From the NCBI GenBank assembly GCA_029204225.1, contig CM055110.1, positions 44,520,749-44,584,748 of the forward strand: DNA of 64,000 bases, read 5' to 3'. The notes under the pieces were generated by a model. The model saw nothing but the letters and a program-made list of their open reading frames with translations, was not told the origin of the DNA and did not search any database. This document shows positions 1-10,600 of the stretch, in pieces. Position 1 is the first letter of the stretch; every line of letters starts with the position of its first letter. A program made the translations under genes and the position numbers. This stretch comes from Diphasiastrum complanatum (taxonomy: Eukaryota > Streptophyta > Lycopodiopsida > Lycopodiales > Lycopodiaceae).

Positions 1-1163
1 CTTTGACAGTTTTAGTCCGGGGTTGAGTGTAAAGTAGCTCGACTTGCAGTTGGCCATTCCATACTTCTCTAGCACGTTTGTGAGATATCTCTGCTGGTTG
101 ATGAAAATCAGTCGGCTGGGTCGAATTTGAAAAATTTCAATTCCGAGACAATAGTGGGCTGGACCCATATCAGTCCTTTTGTACTCCTTGGCCAACATGC
201 ATTTCGTTTCCTTCATCAGATTGAGATCGTTACTGAATAATAGTATATCATCTACATAGAAAGTGATGATGATGAAGAAATTCGATATAGACTTGAAATA
301 GACATTGCAGAGTTTGGAATAAAACCATTCTCAATAAGAAATGCATTTATTTTTTGGAACCAGGCTCTAGGTGACTATTTCAGCCCATAGAGTGCCTTGT
401 GAATTTTGCATACTAGGTGTTGCTTACCCCTCAACTTGCATCCTTCTGGATGTGACAAAAAAATTTTCTCTTCAATGGTCTCGTTGAGGAAAGTGGTCTG
501 GACATCCATTTGATGGACTTCGAGATCAGCTGCAGCTACAAAGGAGAGTAGCAAACGGATCGAAACATGCTTTGGCAACTGGGCTGAAGGTCTCAAAATA
601 ATCCAGATTTGAAATCTTGGAATAGCCTTTGGTGACTAGCTTGGCTTTGTATCCATCCAACCTTCTTTCAGCATCATACTTCGCCTTAAATATTTGCATG
701 GAATCGGATTTCGATCCTTTGGCAGCTCAATGACTGTCCACGTTTGATTCTCTATTAGAGAATCGAATTCAATGTCCATTGTTGCTTTCCATTCTTCAGC
801 ATCGAGTGTAGACATCGCCTCTGAAACTGTATTTGGTTCCTGCACGAAGTAGTGGGCTGCATCATCCATAAAATGGGATGGAGGTTGTTTGGGTCGATTG
901 GATCTTCTTGGCTGAATTTCGACCCTCTGATGTGATTCGACCGGTTGAGATTTTGTCTCATTTTTTGAGTTTGTATCGATTTCTTGATTTGCGATCTTGG
1001 ACCCTTTTTCGATACATGGATCGGAAATTTCTCGAGCTTTCCCCTTGTGGTTGATATATCGATCTTCCACAAAAATGACATCTCTGTTCGTGAATGTTTT
1101 TTCTGTTTCCAGATTGTAGAGCTTGTATGCCTTGTGATCTGGGGAGTAGCCAATGAAAATCAA
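1..1163 (-). pseudogene. Copia integrase C-terminus, linker and reverse transcriptase (partial)
   Basis: From 1163, IFIGYSPDHKAYKLYN is the Copia integrase C-terminal GYS motif. A charged linker with RRSNRPKQPPSHFMDD follows, then the RT entry AMSTLDAEEWKATMDIEFDSL. RT continues at 375-596 with MDVQTTFLNE and HKALYGLK. FYVDD (the catalytic YxDD) is at about 250-266, and a GIEIFQI-like stretch occurs near 140. Frameshifts separate these blocks and the window ends inside RT. Confidence 0.8.
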
Positions 1164-1224
1164 TTTTGTGTTTTTGTCATCTAGCTTCTTTCTTAGATCT
1201 CTTCCGTTCAGCTACACCATTGGA

Positions 1225-2160
1225 CTAAGGTGAGTAGCTAGTTGTGAATTGTTGATGTATTTTGTTGGCCTTGCAGAATTTTGTAAATTCTGTGGAGATA
1301 AATTCTCCCCCTCCATCTGTGCGTAGTGCTTTGATCTTCCTCTGGGTCTGAATTTTTGCAGACACCTTGAACTGCATGAAGGACTTGAATGCATCTGATT
1401 TGTTCTTCAAAAAATAGGTTGTAGTCCTTCGAGAGAAGTCATCGATGAATATTAGGAGATATAGAGCTCCCTCTTTGGAAGCAACCTGCATCGGGCCACA
1501 GATGTCACTATGTACAAGATCTAACAAGCCTTTGGAAGTATGAAGTGAGTCAGAAATGAAAGGACTTCTAGCGTGCTTGCTGATTATACAGCTTTTTCAT
1601 GGAGAAGTTGGTTTGTTGACAGAAGGCAGATCTTGTACTAGTCTCTCAGTCGACATTTGTTAAATACTATTGAAGTTGGAATGGCCTAATCTAAAATACC
1701 AAAGCATATCAAATGATTCGGACGTAGAGGCGTGAAAAACTTGACTGTTGGAAGAATAATAGTGGTTGATTTTGTAGAGATTACCACTTCTTCTCCCGAA
1801 AGCTAAAACTTTTTGGGATTTGTCAAGGATGGTGTAGCCGATTGTATTGAATTTGACCCTCCGACCTGAATCAATGATTATGCTAACTGAGAGTAGATTC
1901 TTGGTCAGATTTGGAACGTGGAAAACGTTGGACAACAACTTGACTTCACCTTTCTAAAATTCGATTCTGACTGTTCCTTCACCCTGGATCGAATGTGATG
2001 GGTTGTCTCCAAGTTGCACAACTTGAGAGTGGGTGAAAGATTTATAATCTTTGAACCGGTCCTGATGGTGAGTCATGTGTTGAGTTGCCGAGATACCAAG
2101 AATCGATATCATGTTGTTCTCCGACCTTGGTCATAAAGGTTGCTTCATCTTCTGCTTGTG
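1225..2160 (-). pseudogene. Copia protease, GAG-pre-integrase and integrase core
   Basis: Reading down from about 2160, a broken protease tail runs into NVFHVPNLTKNLLSVS (1938-1880), the end of the Copia protease/pre-integrase junction. LWYFRLGHSN near 1690 is the pre-integrase HHCC-like segment. The integrase catalytic core is at 1225-1527: HSDICGP, FIDDFSRRTTTYFL, LRTDGGGEF and a degenerate HQ.T..YSP motif, carrying the first two acidic catalytic residues. The third lies in GVAERK just below 1230. Frames change between these parts. Confidence 0.8.
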
Positions 2161-2205
2161 TTGGGTCGAAGAACTGGTTCAAGCATTATGTGCTTGTTGT
2201 TGGAA

Positions 2206-2712
2206 TTACTTCTTCTTCTCATTGTTGAATTTCAAAGTTTTGCAGTCCTTGATTTCATGTCCAGTTCTTTTGCAGCAGTATCTGTAGAATATTTTCTGCT
2301 TTGGTTGAAAAGACGAAGAGTTTGAATTTGACCCAGAGCCAAAATATGATCTTGAGTCAAAATTCGATCCTGACTGCATATTGCTATTCTTTTTAGATCT
2401 GAACTTCTGATTTTTGAAATATAGAGCTTGAGGATCTGACCTTGTGCCTGAGGAGGTTGTAGATCTTCTGGCCTCATCTTGTTGAAATAATGAAATCACT
2501 CTTGAAAGGGTGATCTTCTTTTGGATCAAAATTGCTAGGACCCAGTTCTCATAGGCCTCATGAAGACTTGATAATATAGTCATAACAACATTGGTATCTT
2601 CTATGATTGAGCCAGTTGCAGTCATCTGCTCCATAAGATTTTGGAAAGTGTTGATATGGCTCGAAACACTTTTTGCTTCAGACATTCTCAAGGTGAAGAA
2701 TATCTTCCCCAA
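2206..2712 (-). pseudogene. Copia gag fragment with zinc knuckle
   Basis: A 168-codon open stretch resembles the UBN2-type Copia gag: SHINTFQNLMEQMTATGSII then LSSLHEAYENW near the N-terminal side. Ser/Asn-rich repeats follow, and a zinc-knuckle-like segment YRYCCKRTGHEIKDCKTL closes it. The first knuckle cysteine spacing is CX1-2C, slightly off the usual CX2CX4HX4C. The gag N-terminal third is missing. Gag would package element RNA in virus-like particles; this copy is incomplete. Confidence 0.75.
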
Positions 2713-3279
2713 ATGGAGTTTGGAGGAGACGTCCCTGGTATCGTAGTGTTGCTAGGATTCTAGGATTGATGTACTACAAAATATCTACAACCACCGTTTT
2801 GTTGCAGTTATTACAACCGCCTTATGATAGTTAATGCATATACAAAGTGGGCAGACTGTCAACGCGAAGTCGTTGGGTCGACAATATCAAAATTTAGTGG
2901 TATAAAAAAATGTACAATGATTCAGAAAATATACACTGACTCAAAAAATATAGAATTTTTCGGGTCGATCTAATATCAAAAAATTCTAGAAAATTCGATC
3001 ATTAATTTTCGATCTTCTGCTAAAAAATTAGAGCCTTATGTTTCTGGTTTTTCATGATACTCACTATTGAATGGATTTGAGGCTGAGCATTGAATTCCAA
3101 CACAACAAGCTTACAAGATGATTCCACATACCCCAAGTGATGGTGTTTATAGCAGTGATAGTGACAATGGGCCAAATTTTCATCAATCAAAATGTCATCA
3201 CTACCAACATTCTTATATGGACCAACCTTCCCAGCCTATGGTGGAAACAATGATGGTGCAGAGATAACGTGTCTTCCAC
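2713..3279. other. non-coding gap, nothing recognised
   Basis: AT-rich sequence between the truncated minus-strand Copia and the plus-strand gag remnant. No LTR ends, primer-binding site or coding similarity were found. Confidence 0.4.
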
Positions 3280-3333
3280 AAGTTTGATGGTAGAATTGCT
3301 CACATGGATGTGAGCAATTCTACCATCAAACTT
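3280..3333. repeat. perfect 26-bp inverted repeat with 2-nt loop
   Basis: Bases 3280-3305 are exactly reverse-complementary to 3308-3333, separated only by GG. The arm begins AAGTTTGATGGTAG and ends GCTCACAT. The left arm would encode KFDGRIAHM, a gag-like start, and the right arm is its mirror, so the hairpin breaks the reading frame of the gag remnant that follows. Confidence 0.95.
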
Positions 3334-3349
3334 TGACAGGTATTTTTAG

Positions 3350-3817
3350 TTACATCCAAGTAGTGACCATGACAAGATCCTGTTTGCAGGAACATACCTT
3401 GATAGATCTGCAAAAATCTGGTGGCAATATTGGATGCAATGTGAAGAATCTCATATTGCCAATGAGAAATGGCCAATGTTTGTACAAAAGTGCATTGAAG
3501 AATTCAAATGTGTAGATGGCCAAGTATGGCATTCTATCCAACATACATCTACTGTTGAGAGTTATTACAATGATTTCCATCAGATAATGAGCATACATGG
3601 TTATTCAGCGGAGCAACTTAACATGATGCAATATATTTTAGGCTTGAAGCCTGAAATTAGAACTTGCTTTTCTAAAAATATATACCAGAAAACTTGGATA
3701 ATGTCATTATCTGATATAAGATCTCATGTTCGTACCATAGAACATGAACTGAACAAGGGTCAACGTAAAGCTGCAACAAAGTTCTTAACACCACTACGCA
3801 TATATGGCAGTTGCTAG
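3350..3817 (+). pseudogene. retrotransposon gag-like fragment (probably Ty3/Gypsy type)
   Basis: One frame stays open from 3350 to the stop at 3817. It reads DKILFAGTYLDRSAKIWWQYW, then a WPMFVQKCIEEFK block, then YYNDFHQIMSIHGYS and MMQYILGLKPEIR. Spacing and residues match the Retrotrans_gag domain, where the KIWW and F..I.PEIR-type segments are hallmarks. The N-terminal part is destroyed by the hairpin at 3280-3333 and a stop at 3347. No zinc knuckle or pol follows directly. Confidence 0.65.
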
Positions 3818-3911
3818 AACTAAGACAAATAAGGAAGGGGATAAACGGTTCAGTAAAATGATGATATAGTCATAAAAACTGAAGGATCAAAGTAAAGCAC
3901 CTACAATTCAA

Positions 3912-4504
3912 TTGGGGGAAACTATCAATCCTAGAAAGCAAGAGAATGATGGGTCGAGTGATTTTGATGATTTAACATCAACATCATCAGAAGATGAATT
4001 AGAAGTACGAAACAATGATAAAGATAATTCTTCATCAACATCATTAGTGAATGAATTGGAATTGCAAAGTGATAAAGAAGAACAATTATCAACAATGAAA
4101 AAGCTTGTTCACCAAATGGATCAGCCAACTTCATCAGCAGCTCTTGATTTTCTATTGAATTCACAAGAAACAGCCAATCAATATTTATGCAATGCTATGG
4201 AGTGTACACAGGATTGGCAACTTCCCAATTTGAATCGAGCAAGGAAACTCCAAATGCGAGTATAGTGTCAATGCAAGAACACCAAAAATTAGCTGAGGAT
4301 AACAAAGACAATGTGGAGAACTACGAGGACAATATTTTTGTTTTGAATATTGATTTTCAATTGAGCAATATAAACGCCAGTTTAGACAATGAAATTGGCA
4401 TTGAGGCAAATCACTCAAGGACCTCGTCTTCCTTGAGATCACAAGAACTACTGCATCACATTCAACCAGAAGACTTGTCTAAGACTTCTTGCGAAATGGA
4501 ATAA
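3912..4504 (+). pseudogene. unrecognised acidic open frames after the gag remnant
   Basis: Two overlapping frames (3912-4265 and 4187-4504) read as one product with a frameshift near 4190-4265. The first is Ser/Asp/Glu-rich (SSEDELEVRNNDKDNSS) with LDFLLNSQETANQYL. The second is also acidic, with LSNINASLDNEIG. A short further frame is at 4658-4840. The position just downstream of gag on the same strand suggests the same retroelement, but I recognise no domain. Confidence 0.3.
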
Positions 4505-4840
4505 ATAGGCAATGATAAGACCGATCTATATGAATGTTTCACATTCAGCATAGAGTGATATTGGAGATATCAATATTTTTTAACATCATGATGTAATCTA
4601 CGAAAGATTTATCATAGAGACTTTGAGTGGGGAATTGATCATGACAATAATTCCTTCATGTGGAATCTTAACAATTCAGATGCAAGGATAATGGTTATCA
4701 TCGAAGCATTTGGATTGAACAACAAAGTGATTATTCAACAACATGCCAGTGTAGGCCAATTGCTTGACAATGGATTTCTTGTAGAGTTACAAATGTATGT
4801 AACATCAAGAAGGATGGCAAGACCATTGCTAAAGGCATAG

Positions 4841-7571
4841 TATTTAGTAGACTATTCAAACTAGATGCCTTTGTGGCACTAATATTGTGATGATAGCCGA
4901 GAAGCTAGAACTTCGAGTAAGTTTAAGAAGCAAATTAAGTGTCACTGGTTTCCTAAAGTTTATAAAAGAGATATCATACAATCTAGTAGGATCTTTATTG
5001 TAAATCTATAAAAAAATTATATCAGATTAAGTATGTTTGAGATATTTTTCCCTAAGTTTACACCTTTCTATGTCTATCTACTAATAAAGAGCATCAATGT
5101 AAGTTTTTTTCAAGTTCACGTCATCACATCCCATGTGCGATTCATCTCACCACTCCAAGAAATGGAAGTAGACTATTTCTTTAACAAATAATCTTTGAGG
5201 ACCGAAAGAAAAACCAAAAGTTTGACAAGAAAAAGTGACAAACTGGACAAGAATGATAAGAATGGGTTGTCACAAGAGAAAAAGGAATACTATTACAACA
5301 AAGGTGCCTCAATTGTGTGAGACACAACATGTTTTTTAATGTTATTTGTTACAAGAAACCATATTTCAAGCTCTTAAATATTTTCTTCAAAATGAGTGTA
5401 GTAAAACAGACCATCAAAATCTTAAATACTTTTTTACTTAACAAAATTTAAAAGAGAAAACATTTAAAAAGGACTAATTTCTTTCAATCGTCTCACTTCC
5501 AATTACAACATTACCCAAGAAAAAGCAAATGTGAACAAAAGCTCTATAATGAAGACCCACAAAAAATTGCCCTATTAGTTGCTTAAAAGTCACTACAATA
5601 AAGCAATTGTATGTCATTGATGCCAACTCTAGACCCACGCTAGATTATATAGGGCATGAAATAGTATCAAAAACATTTTTTTCTTCATGATGGACACCTA
5701 ATTACAGGTGGAAAGCTTTGTAACCTTGGAGCCCTTAAAGACATCAATTGGAAGACCTTGACACACCCATGCTTAAGAAAGGCAATGCTTCATAATTCAC
5801 ATTTTGGACCTCTCTCTCTCTCTCAACCTCAACCTCAACCTCAACCTCAACCTCCGTCATGTACCCTTCTCTCAATCCAACATTTCTGCCTCTAACTTGT
5901 GACCACGACTTTGAATGAAATAACATATCGATTAGAATTGCCCACATCAAAAGGGGTGTTAATGCTTAAAGTGCACATGAATGTTCATATAATGTTTATC
6001 CTAATAAGATCTATAGCTTTCTTGCCAAAAAAACATGGATTAGACCATATGTTGAAATGGAGCACTCATGTTGATAAATTGAGGATACATTGCACTTATT
6101 GATGGACGAAAATGTTAACAAAGAAGAATGTAACAAAGTATAATAATCCATAGTGTAACCCACAGCATTTCATTGCTAGGGAAACTTGGCCCCTCTACAT
6201 GGAAAACAAGTGACATATGTGATCTATTGAATATATGTCCATATGATTTTTTCCATTTACACGTATGCTATACTATTAATTGCATGAGAAATTGCCTTCA
6301 AGATTAAGCTTCCTGGCCAGAGCCGGTTACACCTTAAACCACTGCTCAAGTCACCATGTAGGTAGACCCTTCAACCACAAAACCCATGCAAGCAAGTTGA
6401 ATTCCAAAATAGATTACGTCACAATATGTATATACGAATGCAAAGAATGATGCCATCAAATGAGCACAAATGGCATTCCTACTAATATATTGATTGCCAA
6501 ATGTTAGTAGGTGAAATAACCTAAGGTGTTGCACCCAAAGGCTGGAGGATGTGCAGAAGCATGAAGCTCGTACAAAACTCTATTGTACATAGTCACAACT
6601 TGACTGATGGGCTTCACCATTCTTCGTGAACCTTTATAGTGGACGATTCTTGGTATGGGGGAGTTAAAGCTAAAGCGACAGCTTATGGTGATAAATTAGA
6701 TAGCTCCAGGCTCAGGAGTCGATCTAACTAGATCCAGAATCTGATGTGTTTTGACTATGATTCTAGAATCTGATGATCTTCAAGGGTGTGACAGTTGGTG
6801 TGTTCATTGCCTCTCAAGCTAAAAGCATACAGATTGAGACTTTCAATTTCTTGTTAGGGCCATCATTAAGTATCCACCCAAATGCCACTAGTTTCAGTAA
6901 ATACCCGATTAACACTCTATTTATACATTAAAATCATCTATAGTGTTTTATGTAAATTACCACTAACTATGACTCGAAATATATCTGAATTCCCTCTTAG
7001 CTGTACTGAAAGGCAAATTAGTTAAAATAGGTGACCTGTGACCAGTTAAATCAAACAGGTTGTCCTTATTTTCTAATACTTACGACTGGCATAAGTGAGA
7101 ACACACCAGTATCTAAAGATGGAGGTTTGATACTTACCACATGAAGTCACTTAAATGAAATCATGATAAAGCAAATCAGCTTCAAGATGAGTATAAATAT
7201 AACATGGGTTACACCTTCAGAAATATGCCTGTAACGACAAGGCTAATTTGTCTAGTATAGTAAAAAATATGTACCCCATGCATAATCCTGATTTTGGCTT
7301 CATTTACTGCTTTGGCAAAGGATTGATTAAGCATTTTTTCATATTTTTCATCAAAGAAAGTGCTGAGAAATTATACATTAATTTTTTTTCCAAAACGTAT
7401 ATGTGCACTGCCTTGAGCAAAAAAGATCTCACTCTTTCTTGTACTGCTTTGGAAAGCTGGAAAGAAAGCATGCACAGGGAAAATCTCATCAATGTGATGA
7501 GGCACGTCAACAAAGGCTGCTTACTAACCATTATCTTGGCTCTATAGCAGCTTCACCCTCCACCTCAACAA
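4841..7571. other. intergenic, no gene recognised
   Basis: AT-rich sequence downstream of NAA15. Apart from the microsatellite at 5811-5852 I see no coding similarity, LTR ends or RNA gene. Short open frames (for example 5899-6102 and 7248-7547) have no family resemblance. Confidence 0.5.
5811..5852. repeat. (TC)n followed by (CTCAAC)n microsatellite
   Basis: About seven TC dinucleotides (5811-5824) run directly into five CTCAAC hexamers. On the minus strand this makes a Glu/Val- and Glu/Arg-rich open frame that is purely repeat-derived. Confidence 0.9.
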
Positions 7572-7577
7572 TTTATT
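7572..7577 (-). terminator. candidate polyadenylation signal of NAA15
   Basis: AATAAA on the minus strand begins 65 nt after the last base of the NAA15 stop codon (7642-7644) and is the nearest canonical hexamer downstream. The flanking sequence is AT-rich. Plant poly(A) signals are degenerate, so the position is suggestive only. Confidence 0.4.
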
Positions 7578-7641
7578 TCAGTGCTCCGCCAAAAATAAGA
7601 TAATCTTTCTCTCATATTTGCTAGCTAATTGACAATATTGA

Positions 7642-10600
7642 TCATTTCATCTGTAAACCTTTTAGATTGTTTATCAAACCATTCGCTGAATGTGAAGTGC
7701 TTTTGTCCAGGACATCAGCACCTTGGTGGATTGTCGTTGTACTTGAATTGCTCATAGGCCTACTTCCATGTGCTTCTCCAAATGTTGAACTTCTAACTCC
7801 ATGAAAATAGGTAGAGTAAGGAAAAAGCTCAGCAGACCGTACCCTCCATCCTGCATAAATAGCGAGTAGTTTAACTCTTCATCTGTTCATGAGTGACAAA
7901 GAGACTCAGATTAACAGAACCCTTTTAATGAACAAAAATCTACACTTTATTCGTTTTATGTAAACACGAAGGAGACTGAAGCTAGGCAACTTTCCTATTA
8001 CATGCATGGACTTACGAAATATTTATAATGCTGTAAAATCTAGGATAGTGCTTGACCTGACAAAAGTGAAATGCAAGCTTCAACTGTGTAGAGTCCACCT
8101 AAAAAGTCTAAGGCCATCAACTTCATTATGCATAATGCACGCATAACAAATGCTAAGATATTCCCATCACTTCATAATGAACCAAGGAGTAGGTGCGGGT
8201 CACAAACACAAACATTGGGATACGCACAATCTTTAGGTCAAGGTTCGGTGATTACAACATCAAATCAAAAGGAAGGACACACAAGCATTACACACTCTAT
8301 TATTGACATACAGGAATGCATAATCTGTGTTATTAACAAATCAAAAGATGCGTTGAGCACAAAAACAACGCTGTTCAACATTTGAGTAATGAAACAGAGA
8401 ACAACGTTTTCTGGGTCCTAGCAGCAGCCTAGCTTCAAAACCATCCCGAGACTTGCTGAAGAATAACGTACTGCCCCTGGAGAAAGGATCTCCAGCAGCC
8501 AAATAAAATGTGATTGTTACTTCACATATAATTTTGGCTCCAAAATGAGGAAGTTAAAAACATCAGGTTAGCAAATCCACTTCATATCACCAAATTTCTG
8601 TGATGGAATTCAGATTGCAACTATAATTTCAGTCATTGAAAGAGAATTATTTCTTGCATGGTTCGGGTTCAGTAGTAATGTGAACAACTGGAAGTTGTGG
8701 AAGTACTTCATGCTTTTATGGTCCTGAATTTTGGTATCTAGGACTGCTCTCACAAGCAATCAGAAAAAAATCAAAAAGGAAAATCGAGTTTCCCATGGGG
8801 ACAGGAAAGATTTCTCACTGGAAGCTGCATCAGCATCTTGAAAGGAGTATTGCAAAACTTTGTGAACTGAGATACAGTCCTTTAGCTGCCATTGACCAAC
8901 TCCCTCTGCAACAGCAGCACCCCTAAAATGCAAACAAGGGATGTGAGCAAGGAAATTTATACAGCACAGAAGCATGATAACAATCACCTCAAAGTTTCTG
9001 TGATAGCATTACCCAGCCTATCTAATGTACGGACAAATTGGAGGGCTTGGATTCAAAAAAACAAAGAATGCATGGAAAATGGGTATCATTCTTTTGAAAA
9101 ACTCTTTTAATAGTATAAAGTATGCACCCAAACAATTCGACAATTGAACAAGCTCACTGTAAACAAAGCACTTTCCACATACCTTTACATACCCTGACTG
9201 ACAGCCTTAGGAGGGCCATAATTAAAGTTGTGTATTTTGTGCACGACTACCATTTTTCCTTTGAGCAGTGGATGCATCACAGGGTCCTAAGACACACAGA
9301 AGTTCACACATGCTCAAGGTAAACTTAGACCGCTGTTCTTGACATTGATTAGTATAGCCAATGTGGTGCACTGGCAATGCCAATAAAGGTAGTCAGAAAG
9401 TAGTGGCAGGCATAATTCCCTCCCATCATGAGGATTCCATGTCCAGCTAACAGCACTAATTCATCAGACGTCGAAAGCCTTTGGATGCTGCATATCAGAT
9501 ATACCGCTCTTCTGATTCTTACTTTCAAAGAGACGGAGCACTTGGCATATTACGTATTATCCACATACAACATTTGGCCAGTGCTATTTATGCCGAGTGC
9601 GTTGCTTGTACGACATAAGGTGTGCAAGATAGTTGCTGATTCGACTTTCAAATACTTGTGTGATAGCAAGGGAATAGTGGGACAGTACTCCCAGGCAGAG
9701 TGTGTCTTGAGGACCGATATCTTTCAGTGGAAATTTTCACATACAACAACCTTCTATTGTTTTCTATGCCTGATTAATCAAGAGTGCTGCAACTTCCACT
9801 TTTTACATTATGGTATGGATTAGGCGACGTTTTTGAAAGAAAAAAACAGAACATTCGTATGCTTGAAATCTTTCACATTGTGGATTGCTAGCAGTTTATT
9901 GTGAATTTGAGTCACCTCACACCAGCCTTCAGGTCAGGCTAAAATCAAATATTTCCATTATACCAACCAAGATCGATCCGAACTTAAAGTATCACGAGTA
10001 GACTGGGCTCCAGACCCGCTAGGGTAGCGGAGACAGTAGTAGCGCAGTTTGTAGGACATTGGGATAGGATTGAAACTTGGGCGATAGATGGAGGACAGAA
10101 GCTGAGCAATGATAGTGGTAGGGCCGGGCAATAGATTAAGAACGGGGTAGCTATGCAAGATCAGATGCAAAAAAGGGGGGACGCAGAGTAATTATTAGAG
10201 ATCTATTTACACTAGTCTGGAGGTCCTAATAGGGAACCATCCAGGAAAGCTATTGTAGCAATAGGGGGCAAAGATCACCCAATAATGTCCAAAATCAGGG
10301 CCCATGCCCTCAATTAATGGCACCATTAAGGCCCTGTAATGTAAAACTACTCTAGATTTACATGCAGTTTTCCATTGACCGGTAGTAATTTAATTCAGAA
10401 ACTCTACTATGTTTTGAGCATCCCAAAAGATGGGTGGTCCTTCACAAATGAAGTTTTATTTTCTCTAAGAGCGTCAATGGTGATACCAAGCTTCTAACTT
10501 ACCTTAGATTGCAAACAATGAGTGTGTGTGTTGATAATACAAATAAGCTTAGGGTAGCTAAACATTGAGAAATGTAGCTTTTAGGGCATCTCCAAAGATG

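Larger units (their letters stand above)
1..2712 (-). mobile_element. Ty1/Copia retrotransposon, decayed, cut by window edge
   Basis: On the minus strand the order gag, protease, integrase, reverse transcriptase is seen from 2712 down to 1, the Copia order. There are several stops and frameshifts, and part of the integrase is missing between GVAERK (near 1215-1230) and KKLDDKN (near 1170). RNase H and the 3' LTR lie beyond the window. No 5' LTR or gag N-terminus was found above 2712, so the 5' end is truncated. Non-functional. Confidence 0.88.

Noticed and set aside
755-1153. 132-codon minus-strand open frame overlapping Copia integrase/linker
   Set aside because: Out-of-frame shadow of the Copia frame at 636-1163.
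5744-5950. Open frame with Glu-Val and Glu-Arg repeats
   Set aside because: Entirely produced by the TC and CTCAAC microsatellite.
8690-8720. KYFHNF-like reading as the last NAA15 exon
   Set aside because: Wrong frame and no fit to the family end; the exon at 7642-7850 gives a perfect phase and FPYSTYF.
9428-9823. 131-codon plus-strand open frame
   Set aside because: Composition typical of random AT-rich sequence; no motif.
9958-10170. Locally G-rich stretch considered as a structural RNA gene
   Set aside because: No tRNA, snRNA or snoRNA boxes or pairing could be made out.
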